From positions 62,001 through 126,000 of the forward strand of contig JABHFS010000083.1 of assembly GCA_018672475.1 (NCBI GenBank): a stretch of 64,000 nt of DNA, written 5' to 3'. Every line of letters begins with the position of its first letter. The first letter of the stretch is position 1. Below, one piece after another: positions 18,162-27,065 of this stretch. The position numbers and the translations under genes were made by a program. Below the pieces are notes generated by a model. That model searched no databases and was not told the DNA's origin. It saw only the letters and a program-made list of their open reading frames with translations. Source of the stretch: Gemmatimonadota bacterium (lineage in GTDB: Bacteria; Latescibacterota; UBA2968; UBA8231).

Positions 18162-20057
18162 TCACTGCCGGCGACGGATCTGAGCAAGATTGGCACGCGC
18201 CTTATCGTAGTTCGGATCTAGATCAAGCGCTCGTTGAAACCAGACGACCGCCTCCTCATTCCGCCGCAAGGTACCTAGCACGGCGCCAAGGGTATTGCAT
18301 AGGGACACGTCGCCGGGCGCTAATTGTGCAGCGCGTTCGTAGTGGAGAACTGCTTCGGCCAACGCGCCCTTTTCTTGCAGCATACGGGCCAAGCGCTTGT
18401 GCCCTTCGTTCCATTCGGGCTTCGTCGCGACTACGATCCGGTATTCGGCCATAGCCCCCTCGAAATCATCCATAGCCTCTAGGACCAAACCGAGATTAAA
18501 ACGGGCATCAACAAAATCGGGGCGCAATTCGATTGCGCGGCGATATTCCGCTATCGCCCCCTGCGAGTCGCCCATTTTTTCCAGGGCAATCCCCAAACTA
18601 TTGCGCACTTCAGCCCATCTCGGACTTTGCTCCAAGATATGCTGATATACCGCCACCTCCTCCGCACCGCGCCCTGCGGCTCCCAATGCCCGCGCTCTAC
18701 TGATGTGGATTAGCCGTTGGCTTGGAAAAATCCGCAAAGCACTGTCGTATGCGGTGACCGCCTCTGTAAATCGCCCAGCATCGACAAGGGCATCACCCAA
18801 CTGCGCCCATGCCCGCAGATTGTCGGGCAAGATTTTAATGGCCGAAGCCCACAAGACAACGGGATCGCGGTATTCAGCATTGCGGGCTATGGTCAGCCCC
18901 CCCAAGGACATTGCCGCGAGACACCCCACCACCACACCGTATAGTCCTGCCCGTTGTCCTGCCCAGCGCCCGAGAACATATCGCACGGCAAAGACCACGA
19001 CCACCACCGCGCCCATCAAAGGCAAATACATTCGCCTTTCGGCGCCCACTGCGGTGACAATCGGCACAAAGCTCGATGTCGGCGCCAGCGCGATAAAGAA
19101 AAACGCCGCGGCGACCCCCAATGCCATGCCACGATATAACGCCCACAAGCTTGCCGCCAGCAACGCCACCAGTAATAGAGCCTCGGGCCACACATCACCC
19201 AGCGCCAAGTTTCGCACCTGTCCATAATCGAAATTCAGTACACTTGGCCACAGGGTTTTGAGCAGATAATCGCCGACTACTGCGCATTGATTCAACGCGT
19301 AGTCCCACGGACTGACCCCCAGGTCGAATCCGATCGCACCGCCGTGCGGCCGTAACCAGAGTAAATAAGCGACCAATGGCCAGACCAGAGCCAACCCCCC
19401 GTAAAGCGCCCAGCGGCGCCGCAACGCCATCGTTAAGGAAGAAGTGACACAGGTCCGATCGTAGAGCAGAACGATCAACGGCACGGTCGCCGCTGCTTCT
19501 TTACACAATACGCTGCACATACAACAGACCATCGCCAGGCCGTACCACTTTTTGGTCCCCGCCATTCCCCTTTGCGCGCAATAGAACGACAACGTGTAAA
19601 ACAACCCCATCAACAACCCGCTGCGTTGCGACACATAATCGACGCTCTCCGTATGCAGCGGATGCAGCAACCACAGCGACGCGCACATCATCGCGGGTCC
19701 TCGCCCGTATCCATAGCGATCCGTCGCCTGCGATACGACACCGTAAAACGCTAGCCCGCACAAAATGTGTACCGCGATATTAAAAAGGTGGTAGCCCTCG
19801 ACCTGCAAACCGCCGAACGCGTAATTTAGCGCCAGCGTAAAACTCGTCAGCGGACGACTGTGCAGCGGCAAAGACCGCCCGCCGGATGGCCACCCCCATT
19901 CCGGCGGCCACAACTGCCGGATATCCTCGTTAAATTCGATGAAGGTCTCGTCATCGTAGATAAACGGCCCGGATAGAGCATTCCCGTACACCAACGCACC
20001 GCAGACCAGTAACAACAAAAACGGCCTGTAATTCGATTGCGCCCACCATCCGCCCAC
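18162..20057 (-). CDS. Multi-pass membrane protein with C-terminal TPRs (TMTC/PMT-like), paralogue
   Basis: The product has about 631 residues from GTG 20057, which has GAGGAG 6 nt upstream; the TTG at 20078 is a poorer start. About ten transmembrane helices are followed by about six TPR units from residue 400. Shared features with the gene at 11518-13284 are the FIYDDETF acidic motif, RPLTSFTLALNYAFGGL, WLLHPLHTESVDY, and APTSS...GAERRMYL. A putative GT-C-type protein glycosyltransferase is the best guess. The start lies directly against the remains of a third copy. Confidence 0.8.
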   Translation of the reverse strand: MGGWWAQSNYRPFLLLLVCGALVYGNALSGPFIYDDETFIEFNEDIRQLWPPEWGWPSGGRSLPLHSRPLTSFTLALNYAFGGLQVEGYHLFNIAVHILCGLAFYGVVSQATDRYGYGRGPAMMCASLWLLHPLHTESVDYVSQRSGLLMGLFYTLSFYCAQRGMAGTKKWYGLAMVCCMCSVLCKEAAATVPLIVLLYDRTCVTSSLTMALRRRWALYGGLALVWPLVAYLLWLRPHGGAIGFDLGVSPWDYALNQCAVVGDYLLKTLWPSVLNFDYGQVRNLALGDVWPEALLLVALLAASLWALYRGMALGVAAAFFFIALAPTSSFVPIVTAVGAERRMYLPLMGAVVVVVFAVRYVLGRWAGQRAGLYGVVVGCLAAMSLGGLTIARNAEYRDPVVLWASAIKILPDNLRAWAQLGDALVDAGRFTEAVTAYDSALRIFPSQRLIHISRARALGAAGRGAEEVAVYQHILEQSPRWAEVRNSLGIALEKMGDSQGAIAEYRRAIELRPDFVDARFNLGLVLEAMDDFEGAMAEYRIVVATKPEWNEGHKRLARMLQEKGALAEAVLHYERAAQLAPGDVSLCNTLGAVLGTLRRNEEAVVWFQRALDLDPNYDKARANLAQIRRRQ

Positions 20058-20074
20058 CGCGCGCTCCTCTTCGT

Positions 20075-20400
20075 TCAAAATCCAGCCTCCTCCGTCCCGA
20101 TCAAACCCGGGTCCAAATCAGATGCCCGACGGCGGTGTGCCAATCCGTGCAATGCGTAATTGAGTGCCAGAGTAAAGCAGGTTAGAGGCCGGCTGTTGAG
20201 CGGGTGCATCAACCACAACAAGGGCCCGCAGAAAGCCGCTAAGCGAATCGCCGGGGCATCTCTCCCACCGAAGCCGCGCAATATCAGCGCGTAAAAGACC
20301 AACCCACAAACAATATGCAGCACGACATTCACCACGTGCCCCCCTGCGACGGCAAACGTAGACTCCGATCCCGACGAATATTAAAGCCAGCTGCGGAAAG
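20075..20400 (-). pseudogene. Fragment of a third TMTC-like gene, with scrambled order
   Basis: On the minus strand one finds HVVNVVLHIVCGLVFYALIL, then AAFCGPLLWLMHPLNS, then directly RPLTCFTLALNYALHGL. In the two intact paralogues the RPLT-FTLALNYA block comes before the VN-H-CGL block, so the remnant has a rearrangement junction between HPLNS and RPLT. The frame is closed by TAA upstream and by TGA at 20075-20077. It has neither an N-terminus nor a TPR region, and can only be a relic. Confidence 0.75.
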
Positions 20401-20497
20401 AGCGTGACGGAGATGATTGGGCGGAGTATATTCACAACGCCTATAAGGTATAGTGAGCAAGACCATTTCGGCAATCTGTTATAGGAGCCATAAACCC

Positions 20498-21532
20498 GTG
20501 ATTGATTCCATCGACCTTTTCATCAGCGGCACCCAGGGCTACCACACCTTCCGCATCCCGGCCCTGACGACAACCCCGGCGGGCACCGTACTCGCCTTTT
20601 GCGAAGGCCGCAAAAGCGCGAGCAGCGACAGCGGTGATATCGACATACTGCTGCGACGCAGCGAAGACGGGGGCCAGACCTGGAACGATATGCAACTAGT
20701 GTGGGACGACGGGCCACATACCTGCGGCAACCCCTGCCCCGTCGTCGACCGGCGCACCGGTGCGATCTCATTGCTACTAACCCATAACCTCGGCCACGAT
20801 GTCGAACGTGACATCATCGCCCGAACCAGCGAGGGCACTCGCACCGTCTGGCTGACGCGCAGCGAGGACGAGGGTCGAACGTGGAGCCCCCCCCGCGAAA
20901 TCACCTCCACGTGCAAAGCCCCGACCTGGACCTGGTACGCCACCGGCCCGGGCGCCGGTATCCAATTAGTCGACGGGCGACTCGTCGTGCCCTGCGACCA
21001 CATCGAAGCGGACAACCATAAATATTACTCGCACGTCCTGCTCAGCGACGACGGCGGCCAACATTGGCGCCTCGGCGGCTCCACCCCCGAAGACCAGGTC
21101 AACGAGTGCGAAGTAGTCGAACTGCAAGACGGGCGCCTACTCCTCAATATGCGCAATTACGATCCCGATGTGCGCGCCCGCGCCATCTCATATAGCGAAA
21201 ACGGCGGCGAGACCTGGTCCCCCCTAACGCGCGACCCGGTCCTCATTGAGCCTATCTGCCAGGCCAGCATCCGCCGAATCGGCGATTATCTGTTATTTTC
21301 CAACCCCGCCAGCAATAGCGCCCGCGAGAAGATGACCGTGCGAGTCAGCCAGGACGAAGGCCAGACCTGGCCACACGCCCACACCCTGCATGCCGGTCCC
21401 GCCGCCTACTCCTGTCTCGCGGCTTTGCCCGACGGCCGAGCCGCCTGTCTCTACGAATGCGGCGAGGAACGAGCAAACGAACGTTTGACTCTGGCGCGTT
21501 TCTCGCCACAAGCCATTATAAACGCGCGCTAA
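20498..21532 (+). CDS. Exo-alpha-sialidase/BNR-repeat glycosidase
   Basis: I place the start at GTG 20498, because TAGGAG lies 8 nt upstream; this gives 344 residues beginning MIDSIDLFISG. The sialidase FRIPAL motif is at residues 14-19. At least four Asp-box repeats are visible (SEDGGQTW, SEDEGRTW, SDDGGQHW, SENGGETW, SQDEGQTW), the pattern of the six-bladed sialidase propeller. No signal peptide is evident. It probably removes terminal sialic acid or a related sugar, which fits the fucosidase and sulfatase elsewhere in the window. Some non-sialidase BNR proteins share these repeats. Confidence 0.82.
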   Translation: MIDSIDLFISGTQGYHTFRIPALTTTPAGTVLAFCEGRKSASSDSGDIDILLRRSEDGGQTWNDMQLVWDDGPHTCGNPCPVVDRRTGAISLLLTHNLGHDVERDIIARTSEGTRTVWLTRSEDEGRTWSPPREITSTCKAPTWTWYATGPGAGIQLVDGRLVVPCDHIEADNHKYYSHVLLSDDGGQHWRLGGSTPEDQVNECEVVELQDGRLLLNMRNYDPDVRARAISYSENGGETWSPLTRDPVLIEPICQASIRRIGDYLLFSNPASNSAREKMTVRVSQDEGQTWPHAHTLHAGPAAYSCLAALPDGRAACLYECGEERANERLTLARFSPQAIINAR

Positions 21533-21593
21533 GCTGGACCACATCCCCGACAAAAATTCACCCGATCTTCTGAGGTTTATAGAAGCAGTCAGC

Positions 21594-21710
21594 ATGACCA
21601 CGAAACGCGACCTCGGTTTCAAGGAGCGTATCGCCCGCGACATACACGGCATGGGCGGCGTCTTTATCGCCGCCCATACCGAACTCGACGAACGACACAA
21701 GCCTAAATAG
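21594..21710 (+). CDS. Small ORF, possibly a gene fragment
   Basis: This 38-codon ORF starts at ATG 21594 and contains ERIARDIHGMGGVFIAAHTE. The GMGGVF segment recalls the first strand of glyoxalase/VOC proteins, but the rest of such a domain is absent. There is no clear Shine-Dalgarno. It may be a relic of a larger gene, in keeping with the other fragments nearby. Confidence 0.25.
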   Translation: MTTKRDLGFKERIARDIHGMGGVFIAAHTELDERHKPK

Positions 21711-21783
21711 CACCCTCGTCCCTACCGGCATTGACACAGTAGCACCTCTTGCCGCATTATACCCGCAACCCTACTCCGAGACA

Positions 21784-22503
21784 ATGACAATGACCACACC
21801 CATTCCCGATCGCCTAGTAGCCCTGACCTTCGACGACGGTCCCAAATCCCAATACACCTTTGCCGCCCCCCTGCTCAAAGAATGCGGCTTCAACGCGACC
21901 TTCTATATCACCGAAGGCCTGCGCTTCCTCGTCGACAAAGACCGCTATATGACCTGGGAAGAAGTTGCCGCGCTCGACCGCGACGGCTTCGAAATCGGCA
22001 ACCACACCCAGCATCACAACAACGTCACCCAACAAAGCCCGACGGAATTGCGCGCCGATATCGACCATATAGACAAGCGTTGCCAAGAATATGGCATCAC
22101 CGAGCCCACGACCTTTTGCTACCCAGGCTATAGCAACGGCCCCGAAGCCGTGGCGGTACTCAGAGAACGCGGCTTTCGTTTTGCCCGCCGCGGCACCGAC
22201 CCCGAATTCCCCTTAGACAACGAGGGTGGCCGCGGTCCGGCCTACGACCCGGCGATCCACGATCCCTTGCTCATTCCCACCACAGGCGCTTCCGGCCCCA
22301 AATGGGACTTCGACGACTTCCTCTGGGCCCTGGACCAGGCCCGTGACGGCCATATCGCCGTGCTCACTTTCCACGGCGTGCCCGATCTCGACCACCCCTG
22401 GGTCGACACCAAGCCCGATCTCTTCGAGCGCTATGTCACCCATCTGCGCGATAATGATTTCACCGTGGTCGCGCTGCGCGACCTGGATCGCTATATAGAC
22501 TAA
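21784..22503 (+). CDS. Polysaccharide deacetylase (NodB/CE4 family)
   Basis: The 239-residue product carries the CE4 motif 1 TFDDGPKS (catalytic base and metal Asp) at about residue 16, and motif 2 as NHTQHHNN with the H-x(3)-H metal ligands. LTFHGVPD with a late His is near residue 190. No signal peptide is present, so it may act on cytoplasmic or imported glycans or on amidated small molecules. The translation start could be ATG 21784 or ATG 21790. It is a stand-alone gene between two decayed stretches. Confidence 0.85.
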   Translation: MTMTTPIPDRLVALTFDDGPKSQYTFAAPLLKECGFNATFYITEGLRFLVDKDRYMTWEEVAALDRDGFEIGNHTQHHNNVTQQSPTELRADIDHIDKRCQEYGITEPTTFCYPGYSNGPEAVAVLRERGFRFARRGTDPEFPLDNEGGRGPAYDPAIHDPLLIPTTGASGPKWDFDDFLWALDQARDGHIAVLTFHGVPDLDHPWVDTKPDLFERYVTHLRDNDFTVVALRDLDRYID

Positions 22504-22507
22504 GATC

Positions 22508-22897
22508 CCATCGCCCATCGCACCAACGAGCACCGACACCCCATCGGCTCCCCCGCTGCCGAACGGGCAGCCACCACCTCCACCGCCCAAAACAGTACTG
22601 CAAGGCCACTTTTTCCGCATCGAGCCCATCGATACCCATACCCACGTCGAAGAATTATAGACCGCCATCTCATTAGACGAAGAGGCCCGCAGCTGGACCT
22701 ATCTGGCCTATGGGCCTTTTCTCAGCATAGAAGACTACCGCGCTTGGATAGAAGCCACTTGCCTCGGCGACGACCCAATATTCTTCGCCATTATAAACGG
22801 GCAAAGCTCTAAGGCCGTTGGCGTGGCCAGCTATCTCAATATCGTTCCCGCAAATGGCAGCATCGAAATCGGCCATATCCACTACTCGCCGCGTCTT
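22508..22897 (+). pseudogene. Decayed GNAT acetyltransferase (RimJ/RimL type)
   Basis: The frame reads a Pro-rich leader (PLPNGQPPPPPPPKTVL), then GHFFRIEPIDTHTHVEEL and a TAG at 22658-22660. It then continues with EARSWTYLAYGPFLSIEDYR, FFAIINGQSSKAVGVASYL and IEIGHIHYSPRL. This is the recognisable first half of the GNAT family, whose members read WTYLPYGPF and VGVASYLRI. The acetyl-CoA-binding second half is missing and no start codon is in place. Confidence 0.8.
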
Positions 22898-22898
22898 G

Positions 22899-23147
22899 AT
22901 TACAGCCCTGCTCATCGCCGCGCCGACAGCGTGGTCATCGGTAAACCACGATTTGAAGTACTCGCAGACCGACCTATCGCTTGCCGCCGAATTGCTCCCC
23001 TACGAAGCCGAGAAGTTTGATCCGTTCACAGGTACTGAGATCCCGGTCTATGACCGAATCGAGGCATTTTACCTACCGGTGGCCGACGTTGGTGGCTTGA
23101 GCCGACCGGGACCAAAAATATCGATTTATCGCATCGATACTCCATAG
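22899..23147 (+). pseudogene. C-terminal fragment of a membrane glycosyltransferase-like protein
   Basis: Immediately after the GNAT relic, another frame encodes a hydrophobic LITALLIAAPTAWSS helix. It is followed by a soluble tail with YDRIEAFYLPVADVGG and SRPGPKISIYRI, and a TAG at 23145-23147. Such ...RPGP-I-IYRI endings occur in GT39/GT-C-like membrane glycosyltransferases. No start or earlier domain is present, so it is a fragment brought next to the GNAT relic by deletion. The family call is tentative. Confidence 0.5.
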
Positions 23148-23268
23148 CGAATACCACCACAACGAGGAGGCCCAACTTGACAGGACGCGCCCACTCCCAT
23201 ACAATACGCGCACCTGTCTACAGCATATGTTAGTAGGTTTTTCGCCGACGAATACACTGGAGAATACA

Positions 23269-23958
23269 ATGATCAAAAACCCCCCCCTGTTAACCATTCG
23301 CCGCAACTTCCCCCGACCTTCAGACGCCATGTTGCGCGAACTCCGCAACATCCCGACCGGCTTTATCGTCGACTGTATGAACGGCCGCGGCGCGCTCGAC
23401 TACCGCATCAAGCCGCTCGACGACACCAATTGCCGGATCGTCGCGCCCATCGTCACCAGCCATCCGGGCCCGGGCGACAACCTCGCCGTCTTCGCCGCGC
23501 TCGAAATCGCCCAACCCGGCGACGCTATATTCATCGCCACCGACACCTTCACCAAGACCGCGGTCGCCGGCGATATCATGATCGCGATGGGCCGCAACCG
23601 AGGTCTCACCGGCTTTGTCACCGACGGCCTAGTGCGCGATATCGACGGTATCCTGCCCATCGGCTTACCCACCTTCTCTATGGGCGTAACCCCCAACTCG
23701 GTCACCTGCAACGGCCCCGGCAGCGCTGGGATGCCAGTGGTTATGGGCGGGATCTGTGTCGACGCGGGCGAGATCGTCATCGCTGACCGCGACGGGGTCG
23801 TCGTCATCCCGCACGATCAGTTCGACCACATCATGGAGACTTTGCCCAAAGTGCGCCAAGCCGAAGAGGAACTCACTCGCAAGGTCCGGTTGGGGTTGGA
23901 CAATATCCCGACGATACAGGACATACTCAATTCCGACCGCACAGCATACGTAGATTAA
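23269..23958 (+). CDS. RraA family protein (aldolase/decarboxylase-like)
   Basis: The 229-residue product starts at ATG 23269 with GGAGA 6 nt upstream; an ATG at 23227 is in frame but lacks such a site. The RraA fold motif GFVTDGLVRDIDGI, with the Arg-Asp pair used for substrate and metal binding in HMG/CHA aldolases, is near residues 120-133. Earlier segments are GDIMIAMG and GDNLAVFAAL. The family includes 4-hydroxy-4-methyl-2-oxoglutarate aldolase and oxaloacetate decarboxylase as well as RNase E inhibitors. In this context a catabolic aldolase is more likely. Confidence 0.85.
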   Translation: MIKNPPLLTIRRNFPRPSDAMLRELRNIPTGFIVDCMNGRGALDYRIKPLDDTNCRIVAPIVTSHPGPGDNLAVFAALEIAQPGDAIFIATDTFTKTAVAGDIMIAMGRNRGLTGFVTDGLVRDIDGILPIGLPTFSMGVTPNSVTCNGPGSAGMPVVMGGICVDAGEIVIADRDGVVVIPHDQFDHIMETLPKVRQAEEELTRKVRLGLDNIPTIQDILNSDRTAYVD

Positions 23959-24065
23959 TATGCCGCGCATTGTCTCGGGCTAATGCGCCCAGCAAGATCA
24001 GCGGGCATTCCATCGATATAAGACTCAACGAATAAGCCGATGAACAAAACTACAGCCGTAAATAG

Positions 24066-24983
24066 TTAGCTACTATAAACCGCCAACGCATTGAGCCCCA
24101 TCACCCGGGCTTGATCGTCTTCGGCAAGGAAATCCAATTGCACCTCGGCTGCCTGTACCAACTGCGGCAGATTCGCCCGCCGCAAAAGCCCCGGCTGATC
24201 GGTGCCCCAGAGCACTTTTTCTGGACCGATACGATCTATCGCCTCCTCTAGCCAACGCTGGGTCGTCGGATAGGGATAGGCCTCCTCGCCAACGTAGGCC
24301 GGCAAGGCCGCCGTATCGAAATATACATTGGCCAAACGCCCCAAATCGATCTGCTCGCGCCACAATCGCATCAACTCAGCATCAGCCACCATCTGCGGCG
24401 CCGGCTGCCCTAAATGCGCAATCACCACCCGCAAGCCCTCGTGCCCAACGGCAATCTCGCGCACCGCCGCTGTCTGATATGCCTCGCCGCCGATATGCCC
24501 CAGATCCAATACCAGCACTTTCCCACTCTCCTCCAGCGCATCCCACAACCACCTCAATCCCGGATCGTCGAGTCTGGCCCTCGAATAAAGCCCGCACAAA
24601 CCCGTCTTCACCGAGCACTCCATTTTGACCGCAGAAAAAGATCCCACCGCCGCCCACTGTGCCCGCAGACCATCGCGCCACGGGTCCAAATACGCCACCG
24701 CCTGCAAGCGATCCGGATAGCGCCTGGCCGCATCCTGGGCATACGCATTGCACTCGCCATAAAAAGGGCCCTGCAACAACACCGCCCGCTCCACCCCAGC
24801 CCAATCCATATTGGCCAGCAGCATCTCGGCGCTATAAATCGTCTCTTCATTGTGCGCCGGCATCAACTGAATTTCGTCGGCACCGACCAGCATTCGCCCA
24901 TAACCCAATCCCTTGGTCGGACCCGAGCCGACCTGGCCCTGTATGTGGGGAAAAATATGTGCGTGCGCATCTACGATTCTCAT
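24066..24983 (-). CDS. Amidohydrolase-family metal-dependent hydrolase
   Basis: The product has about 305 residues from ATG 24983; an in-frame ATG at 24995 is also possible. It is a TIM-barrel amidohydrolase of the ACMSD/2-pyrone-4,6-dicarboxylate hydrolase-like group. The first strand HxH is in VDAHAHIFPH, later His residues are in LDLGHIGG and VVIAHLGQP, and the catalytic Asp is in WGTDQPG. The likely reaction is hydrolysis or decarboxylation of a carboxylated ring or lactone. The start site has only a weak GA-rich upstream element. Confidence 0.82.
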   Translation of the reverse strand: MRIVDAHAHIFPHIQGQVGSGPTKGLGYGRMLVGADEIQLMPAHNEETIYSAEMLLANMDWAGVERAVLLQGPFYGECNAYAQDAARRYPDRLQAVAYLDPWRDGLRAQWAAVGSFSAVKMECSVKTGLCGLYSRARLDDPGLRWLWDALEESGKVLVLDLGHIGGEAYQTAAVREIAVGHEGLRVVIAHLGQPAPQMVADAELMRLWREQIDLGRLANVYFDTAALPAYVGEEAYPYPTTQRWLEEAIDRIGPEKVLWGTDQPGLLRRANLPQLVQAAEVQLDFLAEDDQARVMGLNALAVYSS

Positions 24984-25080
24984 AATTCTCTTCATTTATT
25001 TTCTAAAAGACCAATGTGTCGGAGGGCTTCTGGCGCGTATTATCTTAGCGGCTTGCTGTCCCCTAGAGCCGCAGGAAGTG

Positions 25081-25165
25081 GCGTAGGGGATAGCCCTCGG
25101 AGCAACCGAAGGTGCGATCTCCGAAGGGCGCGTACCGCGAAGCGATGCATAGCCCCAAGCCCGCA
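25081..25165. repeat. GC-rich structured spacer with hairpin
   Basis: Between the solute-binding protein gene and the amidohydrolase gene lies a non-coding GC-rich block. It contains a hairpin with arms GCCCTCGGAG (25093-25102) and CTCCGAAGGGC (25119-25129, one bulged A). An inner ACC-GAA-GGT stem may form within the loop, and further short self-complementary CGCGAAGCG-like words follow. The composition resembles dispersed palindromic repeats. It could also be a terminator for the upstream lipoprotein gene, but there is no U-tract. Confidence 0.35.
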
Positions 25166-25185
25166 CGCACCCAATTAGCGGCCCA

Positions 25186-26982
25186 TCACCCCACTGGTTG
25201 CAAATTCAACAACACCAACAACCAAGACCGTGCCCAATACGAAGAATTGATATACGGATCCTCCGCCGAAGGCCACCCCGTCCAATAGGTCTCGTTTACG
25301 GGAATCCGGTGCGGCCACTGCACGATCGGGATCGCCGGCAATTCCTCGAGCCAAATCGCCATCGCCTCGCGGTAAATCCGCATCATCTCCGGTGCATCGT
25401 TAGGCGTGCGGGCCATTTGGTCGATCAACGCGTCGAATTCCGGGTTGGCCCAGCGCCAAGCGTATTCGGCCATCTCGCCCGTCGGCCGCATATAACGGCT
25501 GTGAAAATGGCTCAAACCCTGGTAGGGATCACTCATTGAGTTCAGATTGCCCATCAGGAATGAGCGCGCCGTACCCTGGTTCATACGCGAGATAAAGTCG
25601 GAGGTTCTGCGAAACGAGGCGTCGAAACCCGCCTCCTTGAGTTGGGCCACCAGAATCGGCGTCAGATCCTGGAAATGCGCGAGAATATCGATGGTAATAG
25701 AAAAGGCCTCGCCCTCCTTTTGCCAATAACCATCGCCCGCCCCTCTCGCCCAGCCCTTGCCGCGCATAATCGCCGCGGTGCGCGCGGTGTCGTGCACGCC
25801 AATTTCGTATTTCGCGATCAAATCCTCTGCCGCCGCGAAATAGGGTTGCATCTGCGGCACTTCCGGCAGTGGCAGTAGCGCATAATTACCAGAGCCCTGC
25901 CAGCCGATTTCCACCAACTCTTCGCGATCGATGGCAAAATTGATCGCCCGCCGGATCGCCCGGTCGGCGAAGGGTTCTTCCGTATTGTTAAAACCCAATG
26001 CGATCGGCCACGGCGTCATATAACTATAGGGCGGCTCGCGCCCCGTCCAAGTGCTCATCTTGTCGTGCTGCTCCAGCAAGGTGATGATATTCGACGGCCT
26101 AAGCTCCAAACAGGTATCGAGATTGTTGGCGAGCAAATTCTGCACACGCTGATGCTCCTCCATATAGGGCAGAAAAATTAACCGCTCGACTTGGGGTAAC
26201 GCATGGAAACCGCTCTTAGCCGCCCACCAATCTGCCCGCAGATCCCAAACCCGCTGGCCCGGCTCAGACAAGGCAATCTCATAGGGGCCCGTAACCACCG
26301 GCCATCCCTTAGCCAAGTCGTAATTAGCAAAAGTCGTCGGGTCCTCTCCCTGCCAAATATGCTCGGGCACGATCGGTACGCCATTCCCGTGCACGTGGGC
26401 GAAATAACTGGAGATAAAACGCGGATTGGGCGATTTAAGCACGATCTTCGCCGTCAAGCTATCGAGTGCGACCGCTGTCTCGACCCAAGTCTCCATATCC
26501 GTTGAGAACACGAGATCGGGCGCATGCTCCTTGAGCATATTGATCGTAAAGACCAAATCGTGCGCCGTCCACGGCATGCCGTCGCTCCACTTGACACCGG
26601 GGCGAATATCGATCGTGACCTCGCTATAGTCTTGGTTAAAACGGTGCCCTGTCGCGATCCAAGGCATCAGCACGGCGTCGGCGCGATAGCCGTTGAAAAA
26701 GTAGAGTGGCTCGTAGAGGAACTGATAACCGATGCGCGAAATACCACCCGGCACGAAGGGATTGAACGTATTGTAATCTTGGATTTGGCCGCCGCAGGTA
26801 TTGTTCTCGGCGCAATCCGTAATCAGCGTGCGGTTGCGCGGTACCTCTTTTAGCCGCCCACCCGTCGGTTCTCCACCGCAGGCCAATAGCAGGGCGCAGC
26901 AAAAAAATGCCGACAATCTAAACAAGACGCCCACACGCGACTTTTGCCGCATGCAAACCTGTCGGTATATACATTCCATCAT
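25186..26982 (-). CDS. ABC-type peptide/solute-binding lipoprotein, family 5
   Basis: The product has 598 residues. A lipoprotein signal ends in the lipobox LLLAC near residue 35. The mature part shows the extended oligopeptide-binding family pattern. It includes ITDCAENNTCGG near the N-terminus, DIRPGVKWSDGMPWTAHDLV with the family W-S-DG-P-TA-D-V signature, and RRAINFAIDREELV. GGAAGG lies upstream of ATG 26982; ATG 26949 is a second choice. No permease or ATPase gene adjoins it, so this is an orphan binding protein that must use components coded elsewhere. Confidence 0.88.
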   Translation of the reverse strand: MMECIYRQVCMRQKSRVGVLFRLSAFFCCALLLACGGEPTGGRLKEVPRNRTLITDCAENNTCGGQIQDYNTFNPFVPGGISRIGYQFLYEPLYFFNGYRADAVLMPWIATGHRFNQDYSEVTIDIRPGVKWSDGMPWTAHDLVFTINMLKEHAPDLVFSTDMETWVETAVALDSLTAKIVLKSPNPRFISSYFAHVHGNGVPIVPEHIWQGEDPTTFANYDLAKGWPVVTGPYEIALSEPGQRVWDLRADWWAAKSGFHALPQVERLIFLPYMEEHQRVQNLLANNLDTCLELRPSNIITLLEQHDKMSTWTGREPPYSYMTPWPIALGFNNTEEPFADRAIRRAINFAIDREELVEIGWQGSGNYALLPLPEVPQMQPYFAAAEDLIAKYEIGVHDTARTAAIMRGKGWARGAGDGYWQKEGEAFSITIDILAHFQDLTPILVAQLKEAGFDASFRRTSDFISRMNQGTARSFLMGNLNSMSDPYQGLSHFHSRYMRPTGEMAEYAWRWANPEFDALIDQMARTPNDAPEMMRIYREAMAIWLEELPAIPIVQWPHRIPVNETYWTGWPSAEDPYINSSYWARSWLLVLLNLQPVG

Positions 26983-27065
26983 GCCGCCCTTCCCTTTTTA
27001 GGTATCCTGAGCATAGAGCCCCTACCAACCTTGAACAAGACCGCGCCGCGCGCTAATATGATAGT

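Noticed and set aside
24414-25178. 254-codon plus-strand ORF opposite the amidohydrolase gene
   Set aside because: Antisense shadow, rich in His/Arg/Pro; the HxH and GTD motifs are on the minus strand.
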